Of a DNA stretch of 64,000 nucleotides, positions 46,167-54,463 are shown piece by piece; the stretch's first letter is position 1; each line of letters begins with the position of its first letter. The stretch comes from Ruegeria sp. HKCCD7303. GTDB lineage: Bacteria > Pseudomonadota > Alphaproteobacteria > Rhodobacterales > Rhodobacteraceae. Under the pieces are notes generated by a model that was not told the origin of the DNA, did not search any database, and worked only from the letters and a program-made list of their open reading frames with translations. A program made the translations under genes and the position numbers. Location: assembly GCF_013111185.1 (NCBI RefSeq), contig NZ_WVRE01000001.1:620001-684000 (forward strand). The letters run 5' to 3'.

Positions 46167-47096
46167 TCACGTAGATGTGTGCGCCCCGATATGCGCGCGG
46201 CACGGTCCGAACATGGCGGCTGCGGCAAGTATCAGACCAGACATCGTGGCAATCATGCCAGCCGCGCTGACTGCATCCGACCCGCCCAACCACAAGGGGC
46301 CGTATCCCGCCAATACATAGCCCGACACTGCCGAGGCCGTGGCGAACACAATGCTCCAGGCAATCTGTGCCTCAAGCCGGTTTGTCAGCATCCGTGCCGC
46401 CGCCGGAGGGCAGATGAACATGGCGATCACGATGATCGATCCCACCGCATCAAATGCAGCCACCGCCGCGATGGCCGCTGTTATGACCAATGCCATGCCA
46501 AGGGCACCCGTGCGAATACCGATCGTGCGCGCAAAGCCTTCATCGAAAGTCGAGATTTTCAACGGCCGCCAGAACAGCCAAGTGAACACAGACACACCCA
46601 CCAGAGTCAGAGCAATCCGAGGCAGTTCAGGTGGCAGGCCCGCAAGAGCTTCGACATCCAGCAATGATCCCCAACCGGTTGCGTCCAGCCAGATCAGGCT
46701 TTCGAGATTGCCGTAAAGCGCATGTTCTACGTCCAGATGCACGGTAGAGGTGTCTGTTTGCTCAAGTAGCAAAACACCCGCTGCAAACATCGTGGTAAAG
46801 ACAACACCCATGGCGGCACCGGGTTCGATCTGACCCAGTCGGCGAATGGCTTCGATCAGAACCACGGCCACAATCGCCGCCCCAGCAGCGCCCAGCATCA
46901 TTGGCCATGTCGATATCGCCCCGGTCACCAGGAACGCCACCACGATACCCGGCAGCACCACATGGCTGATCGCGTCCCCAATCAGCGCCTGTTTGCGCAG
47001 CACCAGAAAGTTGCCGGGCAAGGCACAGGCAATGGCCGCAAATGTGCCAATCAGCAGCGGCGTCAACGACAGTGGGACAAACTCCTCGCCACTCAT
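46167..47096 (-). CDS. sitD: Mn/Fe ABC transporter permease SitD
   Basis: A 309-residue ABC-3 type metal permease with about eight hydrophobic helices. Typical motifs are NFLVLRKQALIGDAISHVVL near the N-terminus, AAMGVVFTTMFAAGVLLLEQ and VGSIIVIAMFICPPAAARML. The C-terminus ends in a short polar histidine-containing tail. It is the last gene of sitABCD and overlaps sitC by 4 bases. With SitC it forms the membrane channel for manganese (or iron) taken from SitA. Confidence 0.9.
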   Translation of the reverse strand: MSGEEFVPLSLTPLLIGTFAAIACALPGNFLVLRKQALIGDAISHVVLPGIVVAFLVTGAISTWPMMLGAAGAAIVAVVLIEAIRRLGQIEPGAAMGVVFTTMFAAGVLLLEQTDTSTVHLDVEHALYGNLESLIWLDATGWGSLLDVEALAGLPPELPRIALTLVGVSVFTWLFWRPLKISTFDEGFARTIGIRTGALGMALVITAAIAAVAAFDAVGSIIVIAMFICPPAAARMLTNRLEAQIAWSIVFATASAVSGYVLAGYGPLWLGGSDAVSAAGMIATMSGLILAAAAMFGPCRAHIGAHTST

Positions 47097-48298
47097 ACCG
47101 GCACTCCTTGCGGCCCGCCGATTTGACGGTCGATTTCAGCGATCTGGTCATGCGTCAGGACCGTTTCGATATCCCGTAGCCCGTCATAGAGCGCAGCCGT
47201 CGCCTCATGCGCCTGATCCGCGCGGACGATTTCCCAGCGTTTTTCATCGCGCAGCGCCTTGGCCGCCCGCGCCTTGCCAGAGTCCGTGGCAACCCCGTCT
47301 GGCCGGACCAACCCCGCACGGCGCAACAAACGCAGCGTAAGAGGTTCATAAATTTTCTGCCCCTGCGCCAGCGCCAACAGACCCTGGCGGATATGCACCC
47401 GGCGCTGGAAGCGCAGATGCCGCAACACCGCCGCCAGCACCCCGCGCTTTGGGGCGCAGAACAGGGACAGGACGAAAAAGGCAAAGCTGACCAGAACGAT
47501 GATAGGTCCCGTCGGCAAGTTGGGGGCAGAAGCGGAAATAGCAGCACCGATGTAACCCGCCAGACCTCCGGCAAGCCCGGCAAGCAGGACAACGTGCTCG
47601 GAACGCTCTGACCAGAACCGCGCCGTAACCGCCGGAATGATCAGCAAGGCCACAATCAGGATCAAGCCCACAATTTTCAGACCGACCACTGTGACAGCCA
47701 TGACCAGCCCCATCATCGCAAGGTCGATGCGATGGATCGGCAAGCCACGGGCGGCAGCATATTCCGGGTCAAAGGCGACAAGAGTCATGGGACGGCGTAG
47801 GATCAGAACCAGCAGTAGCGTAGCCGAGCCACCGATGGCGATGATCATCGCATCCGCCCACAGCATTCCGGCGGTCGAACCCAACAGGAAACCCTCCAAC
47901 CCCGCTTGACGCCCAACGCCCATGGTTTGAATGATCGTCAGTAAAACGATCCCAAAGCCAAAAAAGACAGACAGAACCGCGCCGATTGCTGCATCTTCAG
48001 CAAGTCGGGTGCGCCGTGTCAGCCAGTTCATGCAAAGAAGCCCAACCCAGGCCGAAATTGCAGACCCCGCAAGCAAGCCCAGCAGGTTTCGCCCATCCCC
48101 GCCCAGCGCGACCAAGACCATGAAGGCCAGACAGACGCCCGGCAATGTCGCGTGGCTGATGGCGTCGCTGACCAACGCGCGTTTACGCAGAAACAGGAAC
48201 GTTCCTGTCACTCCGGCCGAAACACCCAGCAACGTCGCACCAATGGCGACCAGCGTGGCGTTATAGCCAAGCTGCAGGGTCAGAGCGTCCCAAATCAT
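47093..48298 (-). CDS. sitC: Mn/Fe ABC transporter permease SitC with C-terminal regulatory-like domain
   Basis: A 401-residue permease, about 110 residues longer than SitD. Residues 1-280 are the ABC-3 membrane domain (FLFLRKRALVSDAISHATLP, FGIVLLTIIQTMGVGRQAGL, IVALLIIPAVTARFW). Residues 290-401 are soluble and resemble a DtxR/MntR-like winged helix plus dimer helix: EPLTLRLLRRAGLVRPDGVA, KRWEIVRADQAHEATAALYD and THDQIAEIDRQIGGPQG. Such tails occur in other SitC/MntB-type permeases; whether they sense metal is open. Separated from sitB by 3 bases. Confidence 0.88.
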   Translation of the reverse strand: MIWDALTLQLGYNATLVAIGATLLGVSAGVTGTFLFLRKRALVSDAISHATLPGVCLAFMVLVALGGDGRNLLGLLAGSAISAWVGLLCMNWLTRRTRLAEDAAIGAVLSVFFGFGIVLLTIIQTMGVGRQAGLEGFLLGSTAGMLWADAMIIAIGGSATLLLVLILRRPMTLVAFDPEYAAARGLPIHRIDLAMMGLVMAVTVVGLKIVGLILIVALLIIPAVTARFWSERSEHVVLLAGLAGGLAGYIGAAISASAPNLPTGPIIVLVSFAFFVLSLFCAPKRGVLAAVLRHLRFQRRVHIRQGLLALAQGQKIYEPLTLRLLRRAGLVRPDGVATDSGKARAAKALRDEKRWEIVRADQAHEATAALYDGLRDIETVLTHDQIAEIDRQIGGPQGVPV

Positions 48299-48301
48299 GT
48301 G

Positions 48302-49105
48302 TTATCCCAGCGCGCGCGATATCTGATCGATCTGCGCAGTTGCCAAACGCCCGCCATAGGCCGCTTGCAACGTTTCTGCAGTGAAAGCTTCGGACACCGG
48401 CCCTTCGGCCACTTTGCGGGTATTGATCAGGAAAACGTGGTCGAAATAATCGGTCACTGTCGCCAGATCGTGATGCACCACGACTACCGTCTTACCCGCC
48501 TCTTTCAGAGACTTCAGCACCGCGATAATGGCCTTCTCGGTGGCGGCATCCACCCCAGCGAAAGGTTCATCCAGCAAATACAGATCCGCGCCTTGCGCCA
48601 AAGCACGAGCGAGAAACACGCGCTGCTGCTGGCCCCCGGACAACTGGCCGATCTGACGATCCGCGAAGTCCCGCATCCCGACGCGATTCAGGCAATCCAT
48701 CGCGCAGGCTTTGTGACGGGCACGTACGCGCCCCAGAAGCCCAAGCTCGCGCGACAGCCCCATCAGCACAACATCGATCACGCGTGTTGGGAAATCCCAA
48801 TCCACGCTGGCCCGTTGGGGGACATAGGCAATACGCGCGCGCTGCGCCTCCAGCGGCTGTCCAAACACCGTCACCTGACCGGACAGGGGATTGACGATTC
48901 CCAAAGCCGCCTTGAGAAGCGTGGACTTGCCCGCACCGTTTGGGCCAATGATGGCGGTCATGGCACCAGGCTGCACTGTCATATCAACCGAAAACACAGC
49001 AGGCTTTTGGCCGTAAGAAACGGTCAGGCCACGCACCGCTAGCGGGCTTTCACCCAGCCCGCTATCCTCAAGCGTCACACCATCATTGCTGACCAGACCC
49101 AGCAT
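48302..49105 (-). CDS. sitB: Mn/Fe ABC transporter ATPase SitB
   Basis: A 267-residue ATPase. Walker A is IGPNGAGKSTLLKAALG, the Q-loop RIAYVPQRASVDWDFPTRVI is characteristic of zinc/manganese importers, the signature is LSGGQQQRVFLARALAQG, Walker B DLYLLDEPFAGVDAATE, and the switch histidine is in VVVVHHDLATV. It lies 3 bases from both sitA and sitC, within the tight sitABCD operon. Confidence 0.93.
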   Translation of the reverse strand: MLGLVSNDGVTLEDSGLGESPLAVRGLTVSYGQKPAVFSVDMTVQPGAMTAIIGPNGAGKSTLLKAALGIVNPLSGQVTVFGQPLEAQRARIAYVPQRASVDWDFPTRVIDVVLMGLSRELGLLGRVRARHKACAMDCLNRVGMRDFADRQIGQLSGGQQQRVFLARALAQGADLYLLDEPFAGVDAATEKAIIAVLKSLKEAGKTVVVVHHDLATVTDYFDHVFLINTRKVAEGPVSEAFTAETLQAAYGGRLATAQIDQISRALG

Positions 49106-49108
49106 TGT

Positions 49109-50062
49109 TCAAAACCCCGCAGACAGTTTGCCGTCCATGCCTCGACCGGGGGCGTCGCCGTTCAACGCACTTCCAATGACTGTGATGTTGTGATCCAGCA
49201 TCCCGATATAGGTACCCTCATAGGTGCCTTCTGCGCCCATCGCATCCGAAAAAAGCTCACCACCGATCGTTACTTTGTGCCCCTTGGCCGCAGCCCCTTC
49301 GATCAACGCGCGAATTGAGCGATCCGAGACCGAACTTTCGACAAAGACAGCCGTGATTTGGCGATCAACCAGCAGGTCAACCAATTCGCTGATCCGGTTC
49401 AAACCCGCCTCGGACTGGGTCGAAATGCCCTGAATGCCCAGAACCTCGAACCCATAGCTTTGACCGAAATAGCCAAATGCGTCGTGGGCGGTAAGCAGAA
49501 CTCTGCTGTTCTCGGGCACCGAAGACAGGACATTCTCGGCATAAGCCGCCAAACGGTCAATATCGGCAAGATGCGCCTGTGCATTGGCTGCAAACAAGCC
49601 TGCCGCTTCGGGACGAATGTCGGTTAGAGCGCCTTGAACCTCTAGCACAACTTCGCGCCAAAGCACGGGCGACATCCACACATGTGGGTCGTATTTGTCG
49701 GCGTAATCATCATGAGCACGCAGTTTGGACTTATCGACCCCCTCGGCAACCGCGACCACAGCGCGTTTGCGTTCGAGATCGTGGAAGAAGTCTTCCATTT
49801 GCGCTTCGAGATACAGACCGTGCCAAAGGATCAGGTCAGCGCGGGTCATGGCAACGATGTCGCTGCGGGTCTGTCGATAGGCATGAGGGTCAACGCCCGG
49901 CCCCATCAGGCCTGTGACCTCAACCTGATCACCGCCCACCTGGCGCGCTGCATCCGCGATCATGCCTGTTGTCGCGACCACTTTGAGTGGCGCTTCAGCC
50001 CAAGCGGCGACTGGCATCGAGAAGGCCAGCGCCAACGCTGCAAGAAAACTCCGACGAATCAT
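49109..50062 (-). CDS. sitA: Mn/Fe ABC transporter substrate-binding protein SitA
   Basis: A 317-residue cluster A-I metal-binding protein from ATG 50062, with GAGGT 6 bases upstream; the longer frame has no signal peptide at its start. Signal peptide RRSFLAALALAFSMPVAAWA. Metal ligands are the family set: a histidine in GPGVDPHAYRQTRSD, a second in DKYDPHVWMSPVLW, an acidic residue in VFVESSVSDRSIRALIEGAA and an aspartate in GTYIGMLDHN. It captures manganese or iron in the periplasm. First gene of the operon, behind two Fur-family boxes. Confidence 0.93.
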   Translation of the reverse strand: MIRRSFLAALALAFSMPVAAWAEAPLKVVATTGMIADAARQVGGDQVEVTGLMGPGVDPHAYRQTRSDIVAMTRADLILWHGLYLEAQMEDFFHDLERKRAVVAVAEGVDKSKLRAHDDYADKYDPHVWMSPVLWREVVLEVQGALTDIRPEAAGLFAANAQAHLADIDRLAAYAENVLSSVPENSRVLLTAHDAFGYFGQSYGFEVLGIQGISTQSEAGLNRISELVDLLVDRQITAVFVESSVSDRSIRALIEGAAAKGHKVTIGGELFSDAMGAEGTYEGTYIGMLDHNITVIGSALNGDAPGRGMDGKLSAGF

Positions 50063-50099
50063 CTTCGACCTCAGTTTTGCGTTCTGTTGAGACTGAATA

Positions 50100-50145
50100 T
50101 GAGAACCATTCGCAACTAAGTCAACGCTAATGCGAATTATTCGCA
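50100..50145. promoter_or_regulatory. Two Fur/Mur-like operator boxes upstream of sitABCD
   Basis: TGCGAAT-T-ATTCGCA (50131-50145) is a perfect 7-1-7 palindrome in the layout of the classical Fur box. TGAGAAC-C-ATTCGCA (50100-50114) is a second, less perfect copy, 31 bases (about three helical turns) away. They lie 38-83 bases upstream of the sitA start, in the expected promoter position. Mur, the manganese-responsive Fur homologue of alphaproteobacteria, is the likely binder. Confidence 0.78.
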
Positions 50146-50262
50146 AGAAAGCCCTCTCTTTTTGTCCAAATGGTCAAAAAATTGCCGTTCAATTGCATGC
50201 AGCACCTTCCATTCCCCGGTCTGCCGTGCGAATTTGTCGCAAACCTCCCAAAGGACGTGACT

Positions 50263-51261
50263 ATGGATACGCAGAGCTCAGAAAGCCCCGTGCGCACCGC
50301 GCATCTGCCACAAGTGACCGAACCTCGGAATCCTGGTATGGAACTGGATCTGGATTGGGTCCGCGCAGTTCAGGCCAACACTTCCGCGATTGAACGTCGG
50401 GCGGCAACCCTGCCCGGGCGGCGTTCGGTCAAGAAGGATTATCAGGCGGCGTGGCTGCTCAAGGCGGTTACCATGATCGACCTGACCACACTGTCAGGCG
50501 ACGACACCGTAGGCCGCGTACGCCGCCTTTGTGCGAAGGCGCGCCAGCCTGTGTCGTCATCGCTGTTACAGGCAATGGATATGCCGCCGATCACGACAGG
50601 TGCCGTCTGCGTCTATCATGACATGATCGAGACTGCCTTGGATGCCCTGAAAGGCACAGGCATTCCAGTGGCCGCCGTATCAACCGGATTTCCCGCTGGT
50701 TTGTCGCCCTTCCACCTGCGCGTGGCCGAGATTGAGGAAAGCGCAAAAGCCGGAGCGGAAGAGATCGACATCGTCATCTCACGCCGCCACGTGCTGTCGG
50801 GTGATTGGCAGGCGCTGTATGACGAGATGAAGGCCTTCCGCGTGGCCTGCGGCGATGCCCATGTCAAGGCCATTCTGGCGACCGGAGAGTTGGGCAGCCT
50901 GCGTAACGTCGCCCGCGCCTCGCTGGTCTGCATGATGGCCGGGGCGGATTTCATCAAGACCTCAACCGGCAAGGAAAGCGTCAACGCCACCCTGCCCGTA
51001 TCGCTGGTCATGATCCGCGCCATTCGGGATTTCTATGATCGCACCGGGTATCGCGTTGGGTACAAGCCTGCCGGTGGCATTTCGAAAGCCAAAGACGCGC
51101 TGGTTTACCTGTCGCTGATCAAGGATGAGCTGGGCGACCGCTGGTTGGAGCCCGACCTGTTCCGCTTTGGTGCGTCGTCACTGCTGGGCGACATCGAGCG
51201 GCAGTTGGAACATTTTGCCACCGGGTCCTACTCGGCTGGCTACCGTCACTCCATGGGCTGA
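50263..51261 (+). CDS. deoC: Deoxyribose-phosphate aldolase
   Basis: A 332-residue DeoC from ATG 50263 (AAAGGACG upstream); longer than the 250-residue E. coli type because of an N-terminal arm of 60-80 residues, as in animal and many alphaproteobacterial forms. The Schiff-base lysine is K232 in GADFIKTSTGKESVNATLPV and the proton-relay lysine K268 in VGYKPAGGISKAKDA. It cleaves deoxyribose 5-phosphate to acetaldehyde and glyceraldehyde 3-phosphate. The next gene, 10 bases on, encodes an aldehyde dehydrogenase that could oxidise the acetaldehyde, so the pair reads as a deoxynucleoside catabolic unit. Confidence 0.93.
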   Translation: MDTQSSESPVRTAHLPQVTEPRNPGMELDLDWVRAVQANTSAIERRAATLPGRRSVKKDYQAAWLLKAVTMIDLTTLSGDDTVGRVRRLCAKARQPVSSSLLQAMDMPPITTGAVCVYHDMIETALDALKGTGIPVAAVSTGFPAGLSPFHLRVAEIEESAKAGAEEIDIVISRRHVLSGDWQALYDEMKAFRVACGDAHVKAILATGELGSLRNVARASLVCMMAGADFIKTSTGKESVNATLPVSLVMIRAIRDFYDRTGYRVGYKPAGGISKAKDALVYLSLIKDELGDRWLEPDLFRFGASSLLGDIERQLEHFATGSYSAGYRHSMG

Positions 51262-51271
51262 GGAAAGAACT

Positions 51272-53605
51272 ATGACAGTCAAAGAAATCTTCGAGACCAT
51301 GGAATACGGCCCTGCCCCTGAAAGCGCTGCCGAAGCATTGGCGTGGCTGGTCGATCAAGGTGACAAGTTCGGTCACTATATCGATGGCGGCTTCACCAAA
51401 CCGGGAAAAGGCTTCGACAGCCGCAATCCGGCAACTGGCGAGGTGTTGGCTAAGCTGACACAGGCGAAACGGGCCGATGTGGACGCCGCCGTGGCCGCTG
51501 CCCGCAAAGCGCAGCCGAAATGGGAAAAGCTGGGTGGCGCAGGGCGTGCGCGATACCTCTATGCCATTGCGCGGCTATTGCAGAAACACGCGCGCCTGTT
51601 TGCGGTGCTGGAAAGCATGGACAACGGCAAGCCGATCCGTGAATCGCGCGACATCGACATCCCTCTGGCGCAGAGGCATTTCTACTATCACGCCGGCATG
51701 GCGCAGTTGATGGAGGCCGAGTTGCCCGATGCGCAGGCTTTGGGCGTTTGTGGTCAGATCATCCCGTGGAACTTCCCGCTGTTGATGCTGGCATGGAAGA
51801 TCGCACCTGCGCTGGCGATGGGGAATACGGTGGTTCTGAAACCGGCCGAGTACACCTCGCTGACTGCGTTGTTGTTTGCCGACATCTGCTCGCAAGCCGG
51901 GCTGCCGAAAGGTGTCGTCAACATCGTGACCGGCGATGGCGCGGTGGGCGAGATGATCGTGAACGCCGACGTGGACAAAATCGCCTTCACTGGCTCGACC
52001 GTCGTTGGACGGCGCATCCGAGAGGCAACGGCTGGCTCAGGCAAGGAACTGACGTTAGAGCTGGGCGGTAAATCTGCCTACATCGTCTTCGATGACGCCG
52101 ATATCGACAGCGCTATCGAGGGTCTGGTCGATGCGATCTGGTTCAATCAGGGTCAGGTTTGCTGCGCGGGGTCCCGCCTGCTGGTGCAGGAAGGTATCGC
52201 CGACCGGTTCCACGAGAAGCTACGCGCGCGGATGGATGGGTTGCGGGTGGGTGATCCGCTGGACAAATGCATCGACGTGGGCGCGGTTGTGGATCCGGTT
52301 CAGTTGCAGACCATCAAGGGCATGGTCGAAAGCAATACGGCGGGTCACGTGCATCAGGCCGCCTGTGAACTGCCCGCAAATGGCTGCTACTACCCGCCGA
52401 CGCTGATCTCGGGGCTCGAGACATCCGACCCGCTGATGCAGGAGGAAATCTTCGGCCCGGTTCTGGTCTCCTCGACCTTCCGCACCCCGGCTGAAGCGGT
52501 CGAACTGGCCAACAACACCCGTTACGGGCTGGCCGCGACAGTCTGGACTGAGAATGTGAACCTTGCGCTGGACATCGCGCCCAAGCTGGTTGCAGGCGTG
52601 GTTTGGGTGAATGCCACCAACCTGTTCGATGCCGCCGCAGGCTTCGGCGGCGTGCGCGAAAGTGGCTTTGGCCGCGAAGGCGGCTGGGAAGGTCTGACGG
52701 CTTACACCAAACCCAAGGATAAGGCCAAACCTCTTGCGAAGGTCGAAGCGTCAATGGGCGAAGGGTCCCCGGTCGATCCGATTGACCGCACTGCCAAGAT
52801 GTATGTCGGCGGCAAGCAGGCGCGGCCCGATGGTGGGTATTCCAAACCCGTCTGGGGCAAGTCCGGCCTGCTGGGCCACGTGGGTCTGGCCAACCGCAAA
52901 GACGTGCGCAACGCCGTTGAGGCCGCAGCGGGTGCCATAGGCTGGTCCAAGACCACCGGCCATCTGCGGGCACAGATTCTGTATTACATCGGCGAGAACC
53001 TCTCGGCCCGTGCGAGTGAATTCGCCGCGCGCATCGACGCCATGACCGGCAAGAAGGATGGCGCGAAAGAGGTCGAAACCTCGATCCAACGCCTGTTCAC
53101 CGCAGCTGCCTGGGCCGACAAATATGACGGTCAGGTGCATGGCGTTCCGATCCGGGGCGTGGCTATTGCCATGAAGGAACCCGTGGGCGTCATCGGTGCG
53201 CTCTGCGCGGACGAAGCGCCTCTGTTGGGTCTGATCTCGGCGATGGCGCCTGCGATTGCTATGGGCAACCGGGTGGTTCTGGCGGCATCCGAGCCCTACC
53301 CGCTGGCAGCAACGGATTTCTACCAGATTCTGGAGACCTCGGACGTCCCCGCAGGCGTGGTCAACATCTTGACAGGCAGCCACGCGGAACTGGCGAAACC
53401 TCTAGCCTCGCATCTGAACGTGGACGCGGTCTGGTCCTTCTCGTCAACTGACCTTTCGAAAGAGATCGAGACAGTCTCGGCCGGGAACCTGAAACGGACC
53501 TGGGTTAATAACGCGACGGCATTTGACTGGAGCGTGGACCATTCCCGCCGCTTCCTACAGGCTGCAACCGAAGTGAAAAACATCTGGGTGCCCTACGGCG
53601 AGTAG
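51272..53605 (+). CDS. Double-length aldehyde dehydrogenase family protein
   Basis: A 777-residue protein from ATG 51272 (AGGAAAG upstream). The first 480 residues are a complete aldehyde dehydrogenase: NFPLLMLAWKIAPALAMGNT, FTGSTVVGRRIREATAGSGK, LELGGKSAYIVFDDAD and the catalytic cysteine C297 in FNQGQVCCAGSRLLVQEG. Residues about 515-777 repeat the fold in degenerate form (MKEPVGVIGALCADEAPLLG, MAPAIAMGNRVVLAASEPYP, VWSFSSTDLSKEIETVSAGN) but have no catalytic cysteine motif. The second half is probably structural or a dimer mimic. Placed between deoC and an SDR gene, it likely oxidises the acetaldehyde released by DeoC. Confidence 0.88.
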   Translation: MTVKEIFETMEYGPAPESAAEALAWLVDQGDKFGHYIDGGFTKPGKGFDSRNPATGEVLAKLTQAKRADVDAAVAAARKAQPKWEKLGGAGRARYLYAIARLLQKHARLFAVLESMDNGKPIRESRDIDIPLAQRHFYYHAGMAQLMEAELPDAQALGVCGQIIPWNFPLLMLAWKIAPALAMGNTVVLKPAEYTSLTALLFADICSQAGLPKGVVNIVTGDGAVGEMIVNADVDKIAFTGSTVVGRRIREATAGSGKELTLELGGKSAYIVFDDADIDSAIEGLVDAIWFNQGQVCCAGSRLLVQEGIADRFHEKLRARMDGLRVGDPLDKCIDVGAVVDPVQLQTIKGMVESNTAGHVHQAACELPANGCYYPPTLISGLETSDPLMQEEIFGPVLVSSTFRTPAEAVELANNTRYGLAATVWTENVNLALDIAPKLVAGVVWVNATNLFDAAAGFGGVRESGFGREGGWEGLTAYTKPKDKAKPLAKVEASMGEGSPVDPIDRTAKMYVGGKQARPDGGYSKPVWGKSGLLGHVGLANRKDVRNAVEAAAGAIGWSKTTGHLRAQILYYIGENLSARASEFAARIDAMTGKKDGAKEVETSIQRLFTAAAWADKYDGQVHGVPIRGVAIAMKEPVGVIGALCADEAPLLGLISAMAPAIAMGNRVVLAASEPYPLAATDFYQILETSDVPAGVVNILTGSHAELAKPLASHLNVDAVWSFSSTDLSKEIETVSAGNLKRTWVNNATAFDWSVDHSRRFLQAATEVKNIWVPYGE

Positions 53606-53632
53606 GGCCCCCGCGCATCACGGGAGGCCCAT

Positions 53633-54442
53633 ATGAACTTTGCAGGACAAACCGTCATCGTCATTGGCGGCACCAGCGGTATCAACCGTGGCATTGCCGA
53701 GGCTTTTGCAGCCTCGGGTGCCAAACTGGCCGTCGCCAGCCGTTCACAGGAAAAGGTGGACGACACCGTGGCCGCGCTGAAAGCCGCAGGCGCACAGGAC
53801 GCCATCGGGGCGGCCTTTGACGTGCGTGATCCGGATGCTGTGGCCGCTGGTCTGAAACAGTTTCACGACGCCTATGGTGATTTCGACGTGCTGGTTTCTG
53901 GCGCGGCAGGAAACTTCCCGGCGCTGGCATCCGAGATGTCGGTCAACGCGTTCAAGACCGTGATCGACATTGACCTGATGGGTACAATCCATGTGATGAA
54001 AGGGGCGTATCCTTTCTTGAAACGCCCCGGTGCCAGCATCATCAACATCTCGGCTCCGCAATCTTACCTGCCTTATGAGGGTCAAGCTCATGTCTGTGCC
54101 GCGAAGGCAGGGGTTGATCAGATCACCCGGACGCTGTCGATGGAATGGGGTGTTGAAGGGATCCGCGTGAACTCGGTCGTGCCGGGGTTCATCGAAGGCA
54201 CCGAAGGCGCAAAACGCCTGGCCCCTACCCCGGATGCCGGTGAAGCGCTGCGCCGCGATGTACCGTTGGGCCGCTGGGGTCAGCCGCAGGACGTGGCCAA
54301 TGCCTGCCTGTTCCTCAGCTCGGATCTGGCCAGCTATATCAGCGGTACTGTATTGGCTGTCGACGGCGCGCTGTATCAACGCGGCTCGGGTAAGTTCGGC
54401 CAGATGATGGGTGAGATGCTGCGCAGCATGAAAAAGGGGTGA
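53633..54442 (+). CDS. SDR-family oxidoreductase, 2,4-dienoyl-CoA reductase-like
   Basis: A 269-residue short-chain dehydrogenase. The cofactor loop is VIVIGGTSGINRGIAEAFAA (TGxxxGxG type), followed by NAG-equivalent VLVSGAAGNFP. The catalytic region reads NISAPQSYLPYEGQAHVCAA then KAGVDQITRTLSMEWGVEGI: lysine is present but the usual tyrosine four residues before it is valine. Loss of this tyrosine is typical of the 2,4-dienoyl-CoA reductase branch. It is 27 bases after the aldehyde dehydrogenase and may share its transcript; its substrate is not clear. Confidence 0.85.
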   Translation: MNFAGQTVIVIGGTSGINRGIAEAFAASGAKLAVASRSQEKVDDTVAALKAAGAQDAIGAAFDVRDPDAVAAGLKQFHDAYGDFDVLVSGAAGNFPALASEMSVNAFKTVIDIDLMGTIHVMKGAYPFLKRPGASIINISAPQSYLPYEGQAHVCAAKAGVDQITRTLSMEWGVEGIRVNSVVPGFIEGTEGAKRLAPTPDAGEALRRDVPLGRWGQPQDVANACLFLSSDLASYISGTVLAVDGALYQRGSGKFGQMMGEMLRSMKKG

Positions 54443-54463
54443 GACGCGCTCACCCCCTCATGC

